Shown here: one piece after another, positions 21,001 to 34,600 of the stretch | Layout of the letters: the number at the start of each line of letters is the position of its first letter | How positions within the stretch are numbered: the first letter of the stretch is position 1 | DNA from: Syngnathus acus | Lineage: Eukaryota > Chordata > Actinopteri > Syngnathiformes > Syngnathidae | Reading direction: 5' to 3' | Length of the DNA: 64,000 bases | Assembly (NCBI RefSeq): GCF_901709675.1 | Contig: NC_051097.1 | Coordinates: forward strand, 1,433,039 to 1,497,038 | Translations under genes and position numbers: made by a program | Notes under the pieces: model-generated | Databases searched by the model: none | What the model saw: only the letters and a program-made list of their open reading frames with translations | Told to the model about the DNA's origin: nothing

Positions 21001-22642
21001 CCTTGCCACCGAGGAGTTTTTTAACTACCTCAGTGACTTCGACCCCAGAGATTGGAGAGTCCGCCTCAGAGTCTCCAGGCCCTGCTTCCACAATGGAAGG
21101 TGTGTCGGTGGAATTGAGGAGGTCTTCGAAGTATTCTCCCCACCGACTCACAACGTCCCAAGTCGAGGTCAGCAGCACGCCATCTCCACTGTAAACAGTG
21201 TTGACTGTGCACTGCTTCCCCCTCCTGAGACGCCGGATGGTGGACCAGAATTTCCTCGAAGCCGTCCGGAAGTCATTTTCCATGTCCTCGCCAAACTCCT
21301 CCCACGCCCGGGTTTTTGCCTCAGGAACCGCCGAAGCCGCGTTCCGCTTGGCCATCCGGTACCTGTCAGCTGCCTCCGGAGTCCCGCAGGCCAAAACGGC
21401 CCGATAGGACTCCTTCTTCAGCTTGACGGCATCCCTTACCGCCGGTGTCCACCAGTGGGTTCGGGGATTGCTGCCACGACAGGCACCAACGACCTTACGG
21501 CCACAGCTCCGGTCGGTTGCCTCAACAATGGAGGCGCGGAACATGGTCCACTCGGACTCAATGTCCCCCGCCTCCCCCGGGACGTGGGAAAAGCTCTGCT
21601 GGAGGTGGGAGTTGAAGCTCTTCCTGACAGGGGATTCTGCCAGATATTCCCAGCAGACCCTCACAGAGCGTTTGGGTCTGCCAGGTCGGACCGGCATCGT
21701 CCCCCACCATCGGAGCCAACCCACCACCAGGTGGTGATCAGTTGACAGCTCCGCCCCTTTCTTCACCCGAGTGTCCAAAACATGCGGCCGCAAATCCGAT
21801 GACACGACTACAAAGTCGATCTTCGAACTACGGCCTAGGGTGTCCTGGTGCCAAGTGCACACATGGACACCCTTATGCTTGAACATGGTGTTCATTATAG
21901 AAAATCCGTGTCGAGCACAGAAGTCCAACAATAGAACACCGCTCGGGTTCAGATCGGGGGGGCCGTTCCTTCCAGGTCTCACTGTCATTGCCCACGTGAG
22001 CATTGAAGTCACCCAGTAGAACGATGGAGTCCCCAGAAGCAGCGCTCTCCAGCACTTCCTCCAGGGACCCCAAGAAGGGTGGGTACTCTGAGCTGCCGTT
22101 TGGTGCATAGACACAAACAACAGTCAGGACCCGTCCCCCCACCCGAAGGCAGAGGGAGGCTACCCTCTCGTTTACCGGGGTGAACCCCAATGTGCAGAGT
22201 CCAGCCCCTCTCGAGAGGGCTTGTACCAGAGCCCAAACTATGTGTGGAGGCAAGTCCGACTATGTCTAGTCGGAACTTTTCTGCCTCATACACCAGCTCG
22301 GGCTCCTTTCCAGCCAGAGAGGTGACATTCCATGTCCCTAGAGCCAGCCTCTGCAGCCGGGGATCGGATCGCCAAGGTCCCCGCCTTTGGCCGCCGCCCA
22401 GCTCATTTTGCACCCGACCCCTTTGGCCCCTCCCACAGGTGGTGAGCCCATGGGAAAGGGGACCCACGTTTTCTTTTCAGGCTATGCCCGGCCGGGCCCC
22501 ATGGGCGAAGGCCCGGCCACCAGGCGCTCGCCTTCAAGCCCCACCTCCAGGCCTGGCTCCAGAGGGGGGCCCCGGTGACCCGCGTCCGGGCGAGGGAAAA
22601 CTAGATCCAATTTTCTTAATCATCATAAGGTATATACGTATA

Positions 22643-22676
<34 letters not shown>

Positions 22677-25600
22677 CGTGTATATATATATATATATCAG
22701 TGACGTGCGGTGAGATTCATGACTGGGGAGGCACTGACGTCATCAGACAACACAAACACAAGATTTTATATACGTACGTCAGCTTAACTACGGAAATTAG
22801 TTAATATAGCCACAATGTTTGAACACTTAAAACAGGGACATAAAGACAGAGAGCAGTTCTGTCTAACTGCATAGCCTGTCAACATAGGCAGCCGTGTGAT
22901 TACGCAATCCTCAGAGGAGGCTAGACCGGAAGTTGGCTCCTCCGAGCGAATAGTCTTCGGTTTTAAAATAACTATAAAAATTCAGCGATTTTGGTTCAAA
23001 ATGATAGAAAACTATTGAAATTAAAAGGAAAATGACTTTATAATCAAAACAATTGTTTTTTTTTTCCCCTTTTCATGATGGCAGGGGAGGCGCCTCCTCT
23101 GACCGCACGTCCCTGCTAAATAACCATAAATGAAATACTCTTGGCAACACACCAAACATAAGTCATTGAGACAACAAAATACATTTGCTGGCGACCGTTC
23201 GTTGCCGTGGCGCTGCGTAACAGCTACTCGTACAATGCGAGGAAAACTTAAAGGAGCACGCCGAAGCTATCAATCAAACAGCGCACACACGAAACAAACC
23301 GCGTTCAGAAACACGGCACAACAGTAGACAGTAGTGACAATGAAATGTATATACTCACTTTGTGTCAAAGACGCACACGATCACAGCAACACAATCAATA
23401 CCAGCAACTTTTAACTTACTGCTGCGCACAAGCTCCAACAATCGCAATAAGCTGAGGTAATTCACGCGAGACTTAAGGCGCGGTGACGTAACTGTCCAAC
23501 ATTTTAACATCAACATAGGAATTTCTAACAGTTTCTCCATTTTCTGTTATCTCTTTTCTTATTTTCTTCTCTTTTCTTTCTTACCGCTATTTTTTATTTT
23601 TCTTCTTCGTGCTACTGCTATTTTTATTTTTATTCTTTGTAAAGGGTTCGCTTTGGCCTGGGGAGTTATGTTCAGCATTCGCTTTAAAGATATCTGGCGC
23701 CATCTAGCGTTGTGAATGGGTATAATGTCTAGATCCCGAATGTAAGCTGACCCCCACTTTTTCAGTCTTATTTCAATGCAAAAAAACACCGTCTTATATT
23801 CGGGTTCTAACGGTTTTTAACTTTTAAAACATTTTTTAACATTTTCAACTTTCTGCCGTAATGGAAACAATAGCTACAATAAATTGTTGCTATTAGTTAA
23901 GTACTGTGTTAAATACTTTTTTTCCCCCATTTGTTTCTAGGTTTGCCTAACACGTAATACTGTAGCATTACACCTGTGCAATTGTGCACATACATGGGGT
24001 TTATTCAGGACATTCAATGAGCACATGCTGTAAATAAACAAATTAACAAATTGAGAAAGAAACAAAAATAACAGCATACAGTGCAGGATACAATTAAAAA
24101 ATCTGATTATCGAATCTCACAATGATTCGACTTGGTCAGTGGTTTAGATTTATGATGATAGAAAAGCAACACATTGATGATGTGATTTTATGATACGAAA
24201 ACCATACACAACTGACAATACTGCACATGTAGATTGCCCAAAAAAAAGATTAAAATGAAGTACAACGGAATCCTGATTCAAAATAATAATAATGGAAGAA
24301 GAGGCCGTCTGTAGAAGCAGATTGTCTTATAAATTGAAATAAAGATTTTGTGTGGCCTAAAAACACCCTGTACTAATTACCCACATATATAACCCCAAGT
24401 ACAGTGCGAAATTATTGTATTAAAAAAAATGCCTTTAACCGTTTGAAAAGTTCTAAAGTTTAACCACATTTATCTTGGTGATGCATGTGGGGGTGATGAA
24501 GGTTTGCAGCTGGTTCCTTTCAAGAGCCGCAAGGGTACCGCATTTCCTGTTTCACCTTTGCTCCTGTTGGATGCTATAGAAGAGTTTGACTCCCTAAAAA
24601 ACAATTGTTAGCATGTACAAGAGACATGACACTGCCCAACTAAAAGATAGCAATAGTTATGAGGTAGCTACAACACACCCCTTTTGAGCCCCGGGCCTAG
24701 GGCAATGCTGAGCCTTTCTATTGCCTTTAATGGAAACATCGCCCCTACCAACATGGCCGCTATGTAGTCTGTGTACAGCAGGCATGTCCAAAGCCCGGCC
24801 CGCGGGCCAAATCCGGCCCCCAGTCAGATTTCATACGGCCCGCAGCTTCGGTCTTATTATTTATGGCCTGCCTGCACTGTCAAACTGAATAAAAAAAATC
24901 ATGAAACTTGAAACTGTAATTCCTCCTATTACCAAAAGGTGGCAGCACCACCCCTCTCCTCTCATTTCTGCCATGGCGACTGCAAAGAAAACAAGGAAAG
25001 GTGACATTGAGGGCTGTCGCTTTCAAGAGAAATGGGAATTACAATACTTCTTCACTGAAAATTAAGGCAATTGTGTTTGTCTAATTTGTAAAGAGACGGT
25101 TGCCTTGTTTAAGGATTTCAACCTGAAGAGACACTATCAGACTAAACATGCTAACACATACGACAAGCTAACAGGGAGTGACCGCGCTGATAAAGTGAAG
25201 CAGCTCCAAGCTGAACTGGCATCACAACAGTGATTTTTCACGCAGGGCTGTGAGTCAAAAGTAAATATTACTTATTATTAAATATTACAAAGTGGCCATG
25301 TTAATACTGTTGATGTTATGAACCTGTAGACGTGACACAAACTATTACTTTCTGAAAGATATTGTAAATGACAAGAGCAAAATTCACTTGTTTTAATTTT
25401 TAATAATAACAGCCAACTTTGCATTACTTATAACTCCTGTTTAAAACGTTCATGAGGCAAAAATAATTTTAAACTCATGTAAATTTAAGGTATTTCATAC
25501 AGTTTATTCAATGTTATCTGACTTCAGATATGAATGAAAGGCAGAATTTGTGTTTTTAGAGTTGTTCACATCTGCCTGAGTGGCTTATATTTGGTTATTT

Positions 25601-28600
25601 TGTCATTTAAAAATAAAGACAATTGGGACAATGAAATTTGTTTTTTAACAGTGTGTATTTGCATGAAATATTTGTAGTTAAAAATGTCCAAAATAACTAT
25701 TACCTGGGCCCCTTCACTTTATCAAATCTGGCCCTCCTTGCAAAAAGTTTGGACACCCCTGGTGTACAGAAACACAACAGCAGCACATGGAAATACTTGG
25801 ACCTCTTTCTGTCTATTGATAGCGCCACAGCACCAGTAACCCATCCATCCATTTTCTATACCGCTTGTCCCCACCATCAGTGGTTAATTCTAGAACGAAC
25901 AAACTTTGACAAGTACTGTACAACGGGGCATTCTGAGAGGATTGGACATTATTTTCTGTTTGTTAAATCTTGAAACAGTTAAATCATAGTCCATTTCAGA
26001 ACTTCCACAGGCACATGGTATTTTTCCTAACTATATCCTCCTGATGGACACAGCAATCATTAGTTAGGTAAAAATTACAATTTTGACTATAAGATTAACT
26101 GCATGAAAGAAGTTTTACAGAAAAAAATCCCTAGCACCTTTGTAAAACATGCATGACCCCTTGTAAGTTAACCCTGTAATATTTTGTAATACGGACAGAA
26201 TACAACATGCTGGCATGTTGGCATTTCTGTTTGGATTACTTTAATTCAAGCTGTAATTCAGGTTCTGCTAAAAACATTTCTCCCTTCTTTGTCACAGAAT
26301 ACAGGATTTTAAAGTAACTTTGACGGAAGAAAACATAAACCTGAAAACACTAAGAGAGCTGTGCTTCAATGGTAAGTTTCCATCATCTTGCACAGGTGTC
26401 AAACTCGAGGCCCGGCCGGGCACGAGAATCCAGCCTGCTACATAGTTTTGTGCAGCTTGCCAAAGCAAATTAGGTGCATCAACTTCACGTTTCTTGCTAA
26501 AATACATCCATCCATCCATTTTCTATACCGCTTGTCCCCACGGGGGTCGCGGGCGTGCTGGAGCCTATCCCAGCAGTCATCAGGCAGTAGAATACAAAAA
26601 CTGCGAATTGTTTTCACTTTTAAAAATTTTGAGATGTCTATTCAAATTACCGTATTTTCCGCACTATTAGGCGCACTTACAAACTTAAAATTTACTCAAA
26701 AAAACCACAGTGCGCCTTATAATGCAGAGCGCCTTATATATATGGATCAATTGATGAATTTGTTGATCCATACCTGTTGTACACAGCGCTCTGCCAAAAT
26801 GTTTCAGTACGTTTCAGTACGACTAGTAAATTACAAGGTCGCATCGCTTCCCCGCATTACGGCAACCGTGGTCAGGGGGCGTCACTGAATAGCTGTTGTA
26901 CCCGCGAGGCTATTTCATTTCAAAATAGGCTGTTAATGTTTTCGAGTACGTTTACGGATCAATATCCAACGGAATCATAAATAAGCAGCATCAATGTGTT
27001 AAATCAGTCTTTAGTCGGTTCGGATCACTTGTATGGGAGAGATTTTTAGAAACGTGATTGTTTACAGGGGGCTGCCACGTCACTTTGCTGAGACTCATGG
27101 GAGTTTACGGGTGGCTAATGCTATAATGATAGCTGCTATACGCACGAGGCTATTTCATTTCAAAATAGGCTGCTCCGTTAATGTTTCGAGTAAATTTACG
27201 GATCCATATGGAAGGGAAACATAGGTAAGCAGTACCAATGTGTTAGATCGAACTTGAGTCAGTTCCGATGACTTTTATGGGAGAAAGTTTGAGAAACGTG
27301 ATTGTTTACAGGGGGCTGCCACGACACTTTGCTGAGGCTCATGGGAGTTTGCGGGTGGCTAATGCTATAATGATAGCTGCTATACGCACGAGGCTATTTC
27401 ATTTCAAAATAGGCTACCCCGTTAATGTTTTGAGTAAATTTACGGATCGATATGGAAGGGAAAAATATGTAAGCAGTACCAATGTGTTAGATCGAACTTT
27501 AGTCAGTTCCGATCATTTTATAGGAGATAGTTTGAGAAACGCCATTGTTTACAGGGTGCTGCCACGACACTTTGCTGAGGCTCATGGGAGTTTGCTGGTG
27601 GCTAATGCTATAATGATAGCTGCTATACGCACGAGGCTATTTCATTTCAAAATAGGCTGCTCTGTTAATGTTTCGAGTACATTTACGGATCAATATGGAA
27701 GGGAAACATAAGTAAGCATTACCAATGTGTTAGATCGAACCTTAGTCAGTTCCGATCATTTTATAGGAGATAGTTTGAGAAACACAATTGCTTACAGAGG
27801 GCTCATTGGTTATTGGCTAGTGGATGCATACCGCAAGCCTAGTCAATCTCAGTTTGTTGCAGTATAGCTTCTATTTTATGCGCCTTTTAATCCGGTGCGC
27901 CCTCTATATGAAATAATTTCTAAAATAAAAACATTCTGCGAGGGTGTGCTTTATAATCCAGTGCGCCTTATGGTGCGAAAATTACGGTAATGTAATAATT
28001 AATCAAACATATTTCACAGGTCTCTTCTGATTTCAAAAGTAGTATATTATATGCACATAATACATTTGTTTGAGTTCACAGTTATAGAAAATGGATGGAT
28101 ATGTAATAGGGGTGTAACGATTCATCGATACACATCGATTAATCGATATAATGCTCTACGATTTGTTGGCATCGATGCTAAACGTAAACATCGATCTATA
28201 TCGCCCGTTTTTGACCTCGGACATTAGACGCGACTTTATTTTGAAATCCAGTTCATTGTTGCTTGCTTCCTCTTTCCGGGAGCAGTGCGCGGCGTGTTGT
28301 GTTGTGAGCAGAGCAGGCACGTGAAAGGGGAGCCGACAACTACGCGGCTCCTGGGCTGGTGCTATGGCTAGTGTCCAAGAAGACATTTGGATTAGAACAT
28401 ATGGTCAAGGTGTAATGTTTACTACATTCATTATAAAGAACTTATTTTTGTTTTGTAATTAAATAGTTCAGTAATGCACTTTAAAGTTAATGGTATTAGA
28501 AAAAAAGAAAGAATATTCATTTTTCTTTACTTACTTATATGAGAAAAAATATAGGAATTTGATAAAGTTCAGTGTTAAAATAAGCACTTTGTATACTACA

Positions 28601-31600
28601 ATACTCTTGTAATTTCCTAAATAAAGAGTTTGCAGTACCTTGTTGATTTTGCGTATGAATTGTTATAAATCAGGATATTGTTCTATATCGATCGTAGAGC
28701 ACTATATCGTGATGTATCATGAATGAATCACAGCAGGCTTTAAGATATCGGCAAATATCGTATCGTGATTCTTTGTATCGATATGATATCGTATCGTGAC
28801 AAAACCCGCGATTTACACCCCTAATATGTAATATGAGCAGATAATACATTTGCTTGGGTTAAGGGTTATAATAGCCCTTTGAAGGAAAACCTAACAACGA
28901 TGTTGATGCACCCCTGCTGTATTGCATCGTATTGTTCTGCTAAGTTATTGTCGAACAGTGTTTGACCGTCCTTCATTCATCGTAGGAATTCCATTTGAAG
29001 GAGGCATTCGGGCACTTTGCTGGAAGGTAAGCATGATTTATGCGCTTTGCAGTAATTGTTTCTTCCTGCCATAATTTGCTTATTTAGTGTACTGTTATTA
29101 CATATGTTATTACTAAAATGGGATAAACTGTGGGATAAGATAAAAAATGCTTTTTATGTTGACTTCCTATCTAATGCACATCTGCATTAAATATGTCTGA
29201 AGCTGTTAATATATACTGTACTGCATTTCATGTGAGCAACGGTGGAGGGAATCTCCTGTGACCTACATTTAAAGCCCACACCCCACTGAGCGGTGAACGT
29301 TGGGTTGTGTTTTTTCAGGGTTCATTCAAGATCACAAACGCTTGCCAACAGTTTAGAAGTTTGTTTTTTTCTTGTCCCAAGGAAAATTTTAACATGTTCA
29401 AAATCTGTCTGGGATGCGGGCTTAAGGGATCTGACCACCACTTGCTTTTGTTTTAGTGAATAATGGGAGTTTGTAAAACGCACGTTGCAAACGTTTTTTT
29501 CGTCAGGGTCCTAATAGATTTTCTTGTCACAAATAAATTTTGAACATGGCTTTCTACTCTACTCATTTTAGATCCTTCTTAATTACCTTCCTCTTGATCA
29601 AACACGATGGGACTCATTCCTCAAAAAGGAAAGGTAGGGTAAATATTCTGTTGGTTAAATGCCACATTGCTTATTATTGTATGGCATTGTGTTGTAGTGG
29701 GAAAAAAAAGAAGTGCCAGCGGTCTTGGATATGACATACTATTTATTACATTCCATACTGTCTGGGGAGGGGCATCATTGCCGATTCTAGAATTGTTGCC
29801 ATGTCTGACTCCACTGGTTTTAAATGCTTTCAGCTAAAATATGACTCTTTTGGGAATATTAGAAAAAAAACAGATTCCAATAAATATTCATTAATACTCA
29901 TGTTTTATTAATCATGGTCAGTGATGCCAGAGGTTTACATTTGCTATTTGTCATGAAAAAAAACCATATTAGTATCCAAAAGCTGATGGTTTACTTTTTT
30001 ATTTTAAACATTAGTTGTTGTTTAGTTTTGTATAGATAATAATAATAATACCGCACCACTGAAAAAGATAGACTTGTGCCATAAACATTTTCATTTGGCC
30101 TCAAGCAGAAAACAGAATTTACTTGTTTTGAGTTGGTATGAAGGACTTGATAAGCTTCTTCTACTTCCTACCCCTTTTAAACATGGATTGTATTTTGTCT
30201 GATGACACGTCGATTGACCTACTGTTTTACTAATACCGTCCACATCAAATATCTGTGATTTATTCTTTTTTTTTATCCCTGTCTTCTTTAAACTTCTTCA
30301 ATTAATCAATCAATCATTTGCTACAGGGAAGTTTATTCGCAGTTTCTGAAAGAAATGATTATCCAACCCGGCATTGCTAAAGCCAACCTGGGTCTCTCTC
30401 GAGAAGATGTTACAATGGAAGACCATGTAAGTCTTTTTTTTTTTTTCTCTACAGACTGTTGCTTGAATCAATTGACACCAACACATACACACAGACCAAA
30501 TTGTTGATACCCTTCCATAAAAGAAAGTGAAAACAGCCATCATTGTCACTGAAATAACTTGAAATTTATATGACTAATTTACTCTAAAACCCCTGAAAAG
30601 TGAAGAGAAGAAATTTGACATACCACAGGGAATAGTGTTGGTAGCCTGATAATTGCGAATGGATAAATAAATTGGCAAGGGTATTGAAATAGGGCTAAAA
30701 AAATGAAAAACTGAGTTTCCCTCAGCTCTCGGACACTGGGCGTGTCCACTGAATACTCTGTAAACACCTTTCTTGACTGTTACTCATCTGGCATTATGTG
30801 CTTAAGTGTCTTGTCATGTCAGTAGTATAATCCACAATTTGAACAACATGCACCATTTCAATAAACAGTGGCTGGATAAATGTTTATCTTTATGGTTGAA
30901 GCCTGTGTCACAAAAGGTCAGAAGGTTTAAGGGGGCCAATACTTTCGCAAGGCACTGTCTGTTCAGATCTAAGTTGTCCATTTTACTGAAGCTACATAAG
31001 ACCGAAAGCAACTGGTTTGTTGCACTAGCTAATGGTTAAGTCTCTAGTGATTATAATAAAATAAATATTTGTGTTTTCAGCCTCTAAATCCAAATCCAGA
31101 GAGCAGGTGGAACACATACTTCAAAGATAATGAAATCCTACTTCAAATTGATAAGGATGTAAGGTATGGACTTAACTCAATACGGGAATATATTTCTTTC
31201 TGAATCCGCTTTTGTCTTCTTCAGTACATCAGAATTAAATTACTGAATATTTGGTGCTTACATTTTACAGGAGGTTGTATCCAGACATGGCCTTCTTTCA
31301 GCGTCCTACGGACTACCCTTGCCAACTTATCCTGGACCCTCAAAATGATTATGAGACATTGCGTCGGCGAGTGGAACAAACTACGCTGAAAGCACAAACT
31401 GTAAATCGCAACCGCAGTGGAGTAACCAATGTATGTTTGTATGTTTTTTCTTTCACAAATGTTATTTGGGAAAACACCTGTTTGATTAGTTATGTTCAAT
31501 TTGTAAAGGTGAAGAGAAAAGGAATATTCATTGACCACGACGTAAAGCTGGAGCAGCCGCTGTGTGGATAGAGGAAATCTTTTTAAGGCTCATTTGTCAC

Positions 31601-34600
31601 TCATTTGTGTTGAAAGCAATTGTCATTGCCTATATTAGTATTGCATAATAGGGAATGAACAGAGTAGTTGATGCATTAACTTTGCCATTCCACATTTCCA
31701 GTTAGTGCTTGAAGTCGATTACCGTAATTTTCGGACTATAAGTCGCGTTTTATTTCATAGTTTGGGGGGGGGGGGGCGATTTATAATAAGGAGCGACTTA
31801 TGTTTTTTTTCTCAAACATTTTCCCCCCAAAAAAAAAGTGAAACCACGATAAACGAACCGCAATGTAGCAAGGGATTACTGTAATTTGAATTTCAAGTGA
31901 CGTCAGCAGCGCGCCGTGGCGCGGCGGTTGTTTACATAAAGGACAAAGATTGATCACGGGATGACGAAGATGACAAAGGGCCCCACGTACTACCGGCATC
32001 ATTAGCGGCTTTGTTTCTAAGTGACACGGCGGACGAAGAGTTTGAAGGATTTAAGGATTTGGAGTGACACAGAAGGTTTGAAAAACTATTATGGCTTTTA
32101 CCCACGCCCGGTCCTACTCTACGGAGCTCTCTTTCACCTCCGTGGATTGAAGTCGGGGGCCGGCGCTCGGCCGGGTGGCTGTCCAGGGACGGTGGATGGG
32201 GCTCGGACATGGCTTTTACACACGCCCGGTCCTACTCTACGGAGCTCTCTTTCACCTCCGTGGATGGAAGTCGAGGGCCGGCGCTCGGCCGGGTGGCTGT
32301 CCGGGGACGGTGGATGGGGCTCTGTCATGGCTTTTACGCACGCCCGGCCCTATTCTATGGATCTCTCTTCCACCTCCGTGGCTGGAAGTCCACGCCGCCA
32401 CACGCCTGGAAGTTTGTTTTGTTAAATAAAGAGCCGTTTACCAAACCCACGTCTTTCCTTGTACTTTGTTAAGGCTACAATATAGTTATATACTAGATCT
32501 GTGGAATAACGACGAGGCTGACGTCAGGGCTCACGCGCGCCGTTGTTGACAAAGGACGAGGAATTTGATCGATGGATTTAATGATTTAGAGTGCACAGAT
32601 GGTTTGATAATATTATTGCTTATATAATAGTTATTTGATATCTAATTTATATATCGTTATATGGGCCTGTGGAATATTTTGAAGTGCAAGCGCCGTCAGC
32701 GGCGCGCACCCATTGTTGACAAAGGACGATCGATGGATTTAATGAATTGGAGTGACACAGATGGTTTTATAAACGTGTTATTTATGTAATAGTTTTTTTT
32801 AAATAACTCTGAATGTGACGTCAGGGCCGTTCTCAGCTCTTCGTTTGTGTTTATGTCACGTTAGCATACCTATCGTTTAGCCTGTTGTTGCTCGTTCATG
32901 ACTGTTCTTGGTGTTGGATTTTGTCGAATAAATTGCCCCCCAAAATGCGACTTATACTCCGGAGCGACTTATATATGTTTTTTTTCACTTTTTTGGGCAT
33001 TTTATGGCTGGTGCGACTTATACTCCGGTGCGACTTATAGTCCGGAAATTACGGTAGTGAAGCCGCGATAAACGAAACGCGAAGTAGCGAAGGAAACACT
33101 GTAGTCTTAAACATTTTGCTAAAATTGGGAATTTTAAAAAATATTGTTTTAATTATGAAATTCCGCCGTTTGCTGTGTGTAAGCACCTTCAGACTGGTTT
33201 CTATTTTTATTCCCTGAATGTGCTGCGTAAATATGATAATTGCACATTACTACATCACTATTGAAGAAATTGTATCTATCCTCCCAGGTCAGCTCCCCTG
33301 GAAAGTCTTTGAATTTGTACCCATCTAATGAATACGAGGTGTTGCCCAATGGGAGTGAAGCTCACTGGGAAGTGGTGGAGCGCATCCTCTTCATCTATGC
33401 CAAACTCAATCCTGGAATTGCTTACGTCCAGGGCATGAATGAAATTGTTGGTCCAATTTACTATACCTTTGCCACAGACCCCAACAGCCAATGGAAAGGT
33501 AGGTAGGCCCTGTTGTTTTAAAATGTTAATTGCAGTAACAGGAAGAACAAAGTGAACACTCATTACATTTGTATCTCAAAATAAAAGAAATAGTCACCTG
33601 GGTTTTTATTTTGTCTTTTTGCAGAGCACGCAGAAGCGGATACTTTCTTCTGTTTCACCAACCTAATGTCAGAGAACAGAGATAATTTCATCAAGAGCCT
33701 GGATGATTCCCAGTGTGGCATAACATACAAGATGGAGAGTGTGTATTCAATGCTCAAAGAAAAAGACCAGGAGCTCTATTTCAAGCTGGTATGGACACAA
33801 TAAAAAAAATATCTAAGGACAGTCATGTATTCACCCAAAGAAATGTGTGGTTTTATTTAGCGTATTGAGAGACAGACCTATCTTAAGTCTACACACCCCT
33901 GTTCAAATGCCAGGTGTTTGAGGTGGAAAAATAGTGACAAAGATAAATGTAAAATAAAAAAGTGAAAGTGGTTTCACAAGTGCATAACGTATAATTTGTT
34001 TATTCAGAGTGAACCAATCGCATTCAAAGCCATCTGCCACTATTTAAAGTACCACAAATGCAGTTCATTTTGGCATTAATGGTGTGTTTTTCCTCCTTTT
34101 TCTTTGCACGTAGCTAGAGCAGAACATCAAGCCTCAGTACTTCACCTTCCGCTGGCTGACCCTGTTGTTATCGCAGGAGTTCCTCCTACCAGATGTCATC
34201 CGCATTTGGGACACTCTGTTTTCTGACCAGGACCGCTTCTACTTCCTCATCCTGGTCTGCTGTGCCATGCTCATGTGAGATGCTCAGCCCCATGATAAAA
34301 TGAATACTTAAGCAATGTCATCTTCCTTATCGTTTCTCTTGACCTAACACATTTACAGACTGATCCGGGATAACCTTCTGGCCGGAGACTTCACAGTGAA
34401 TATGAGATTACTACAGGTAGGTGTCTTTTTTTGTAAACGCTACAGAGGTCTTTCTTCAGTATATTTAGTTGGTTGGCTGGTTTTCTTTTCTTACCCATTC
34501 TTAAAATCAACGCAAACTCAAATGCATCCCAACAAACCATGTGAGAAGGCTAATTTCTTATTGGATTTAGGAACATGAACAGAAAGGTTTGTGGTTTAAA

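Larger units (their letters stand above)
18880..23818. mobile_element. Possible large TIR element around Rex3 (tbc1d13 intron 1)
   Basis: Left AAAAACCGTCATACCGAATA (about 18880), followed by GAATATAAGACGACC, faces right CGTCTTATATTCGGGTTCTA and ACGGTTTTT (about 23818). The region between holds a Rex3 copy and a hAT MITE, so the original element was probably about 1 kb. The classification is unknown. Confidence 0.45.

Noticed and set aside
27268-27711. 147-codon open frame in family 2 copy A as a possible gene
   Set aside because: It consists of repeated satellite units. The frame stays open because the 243-bp period is divisible by three. Copies B and C do not keep it.
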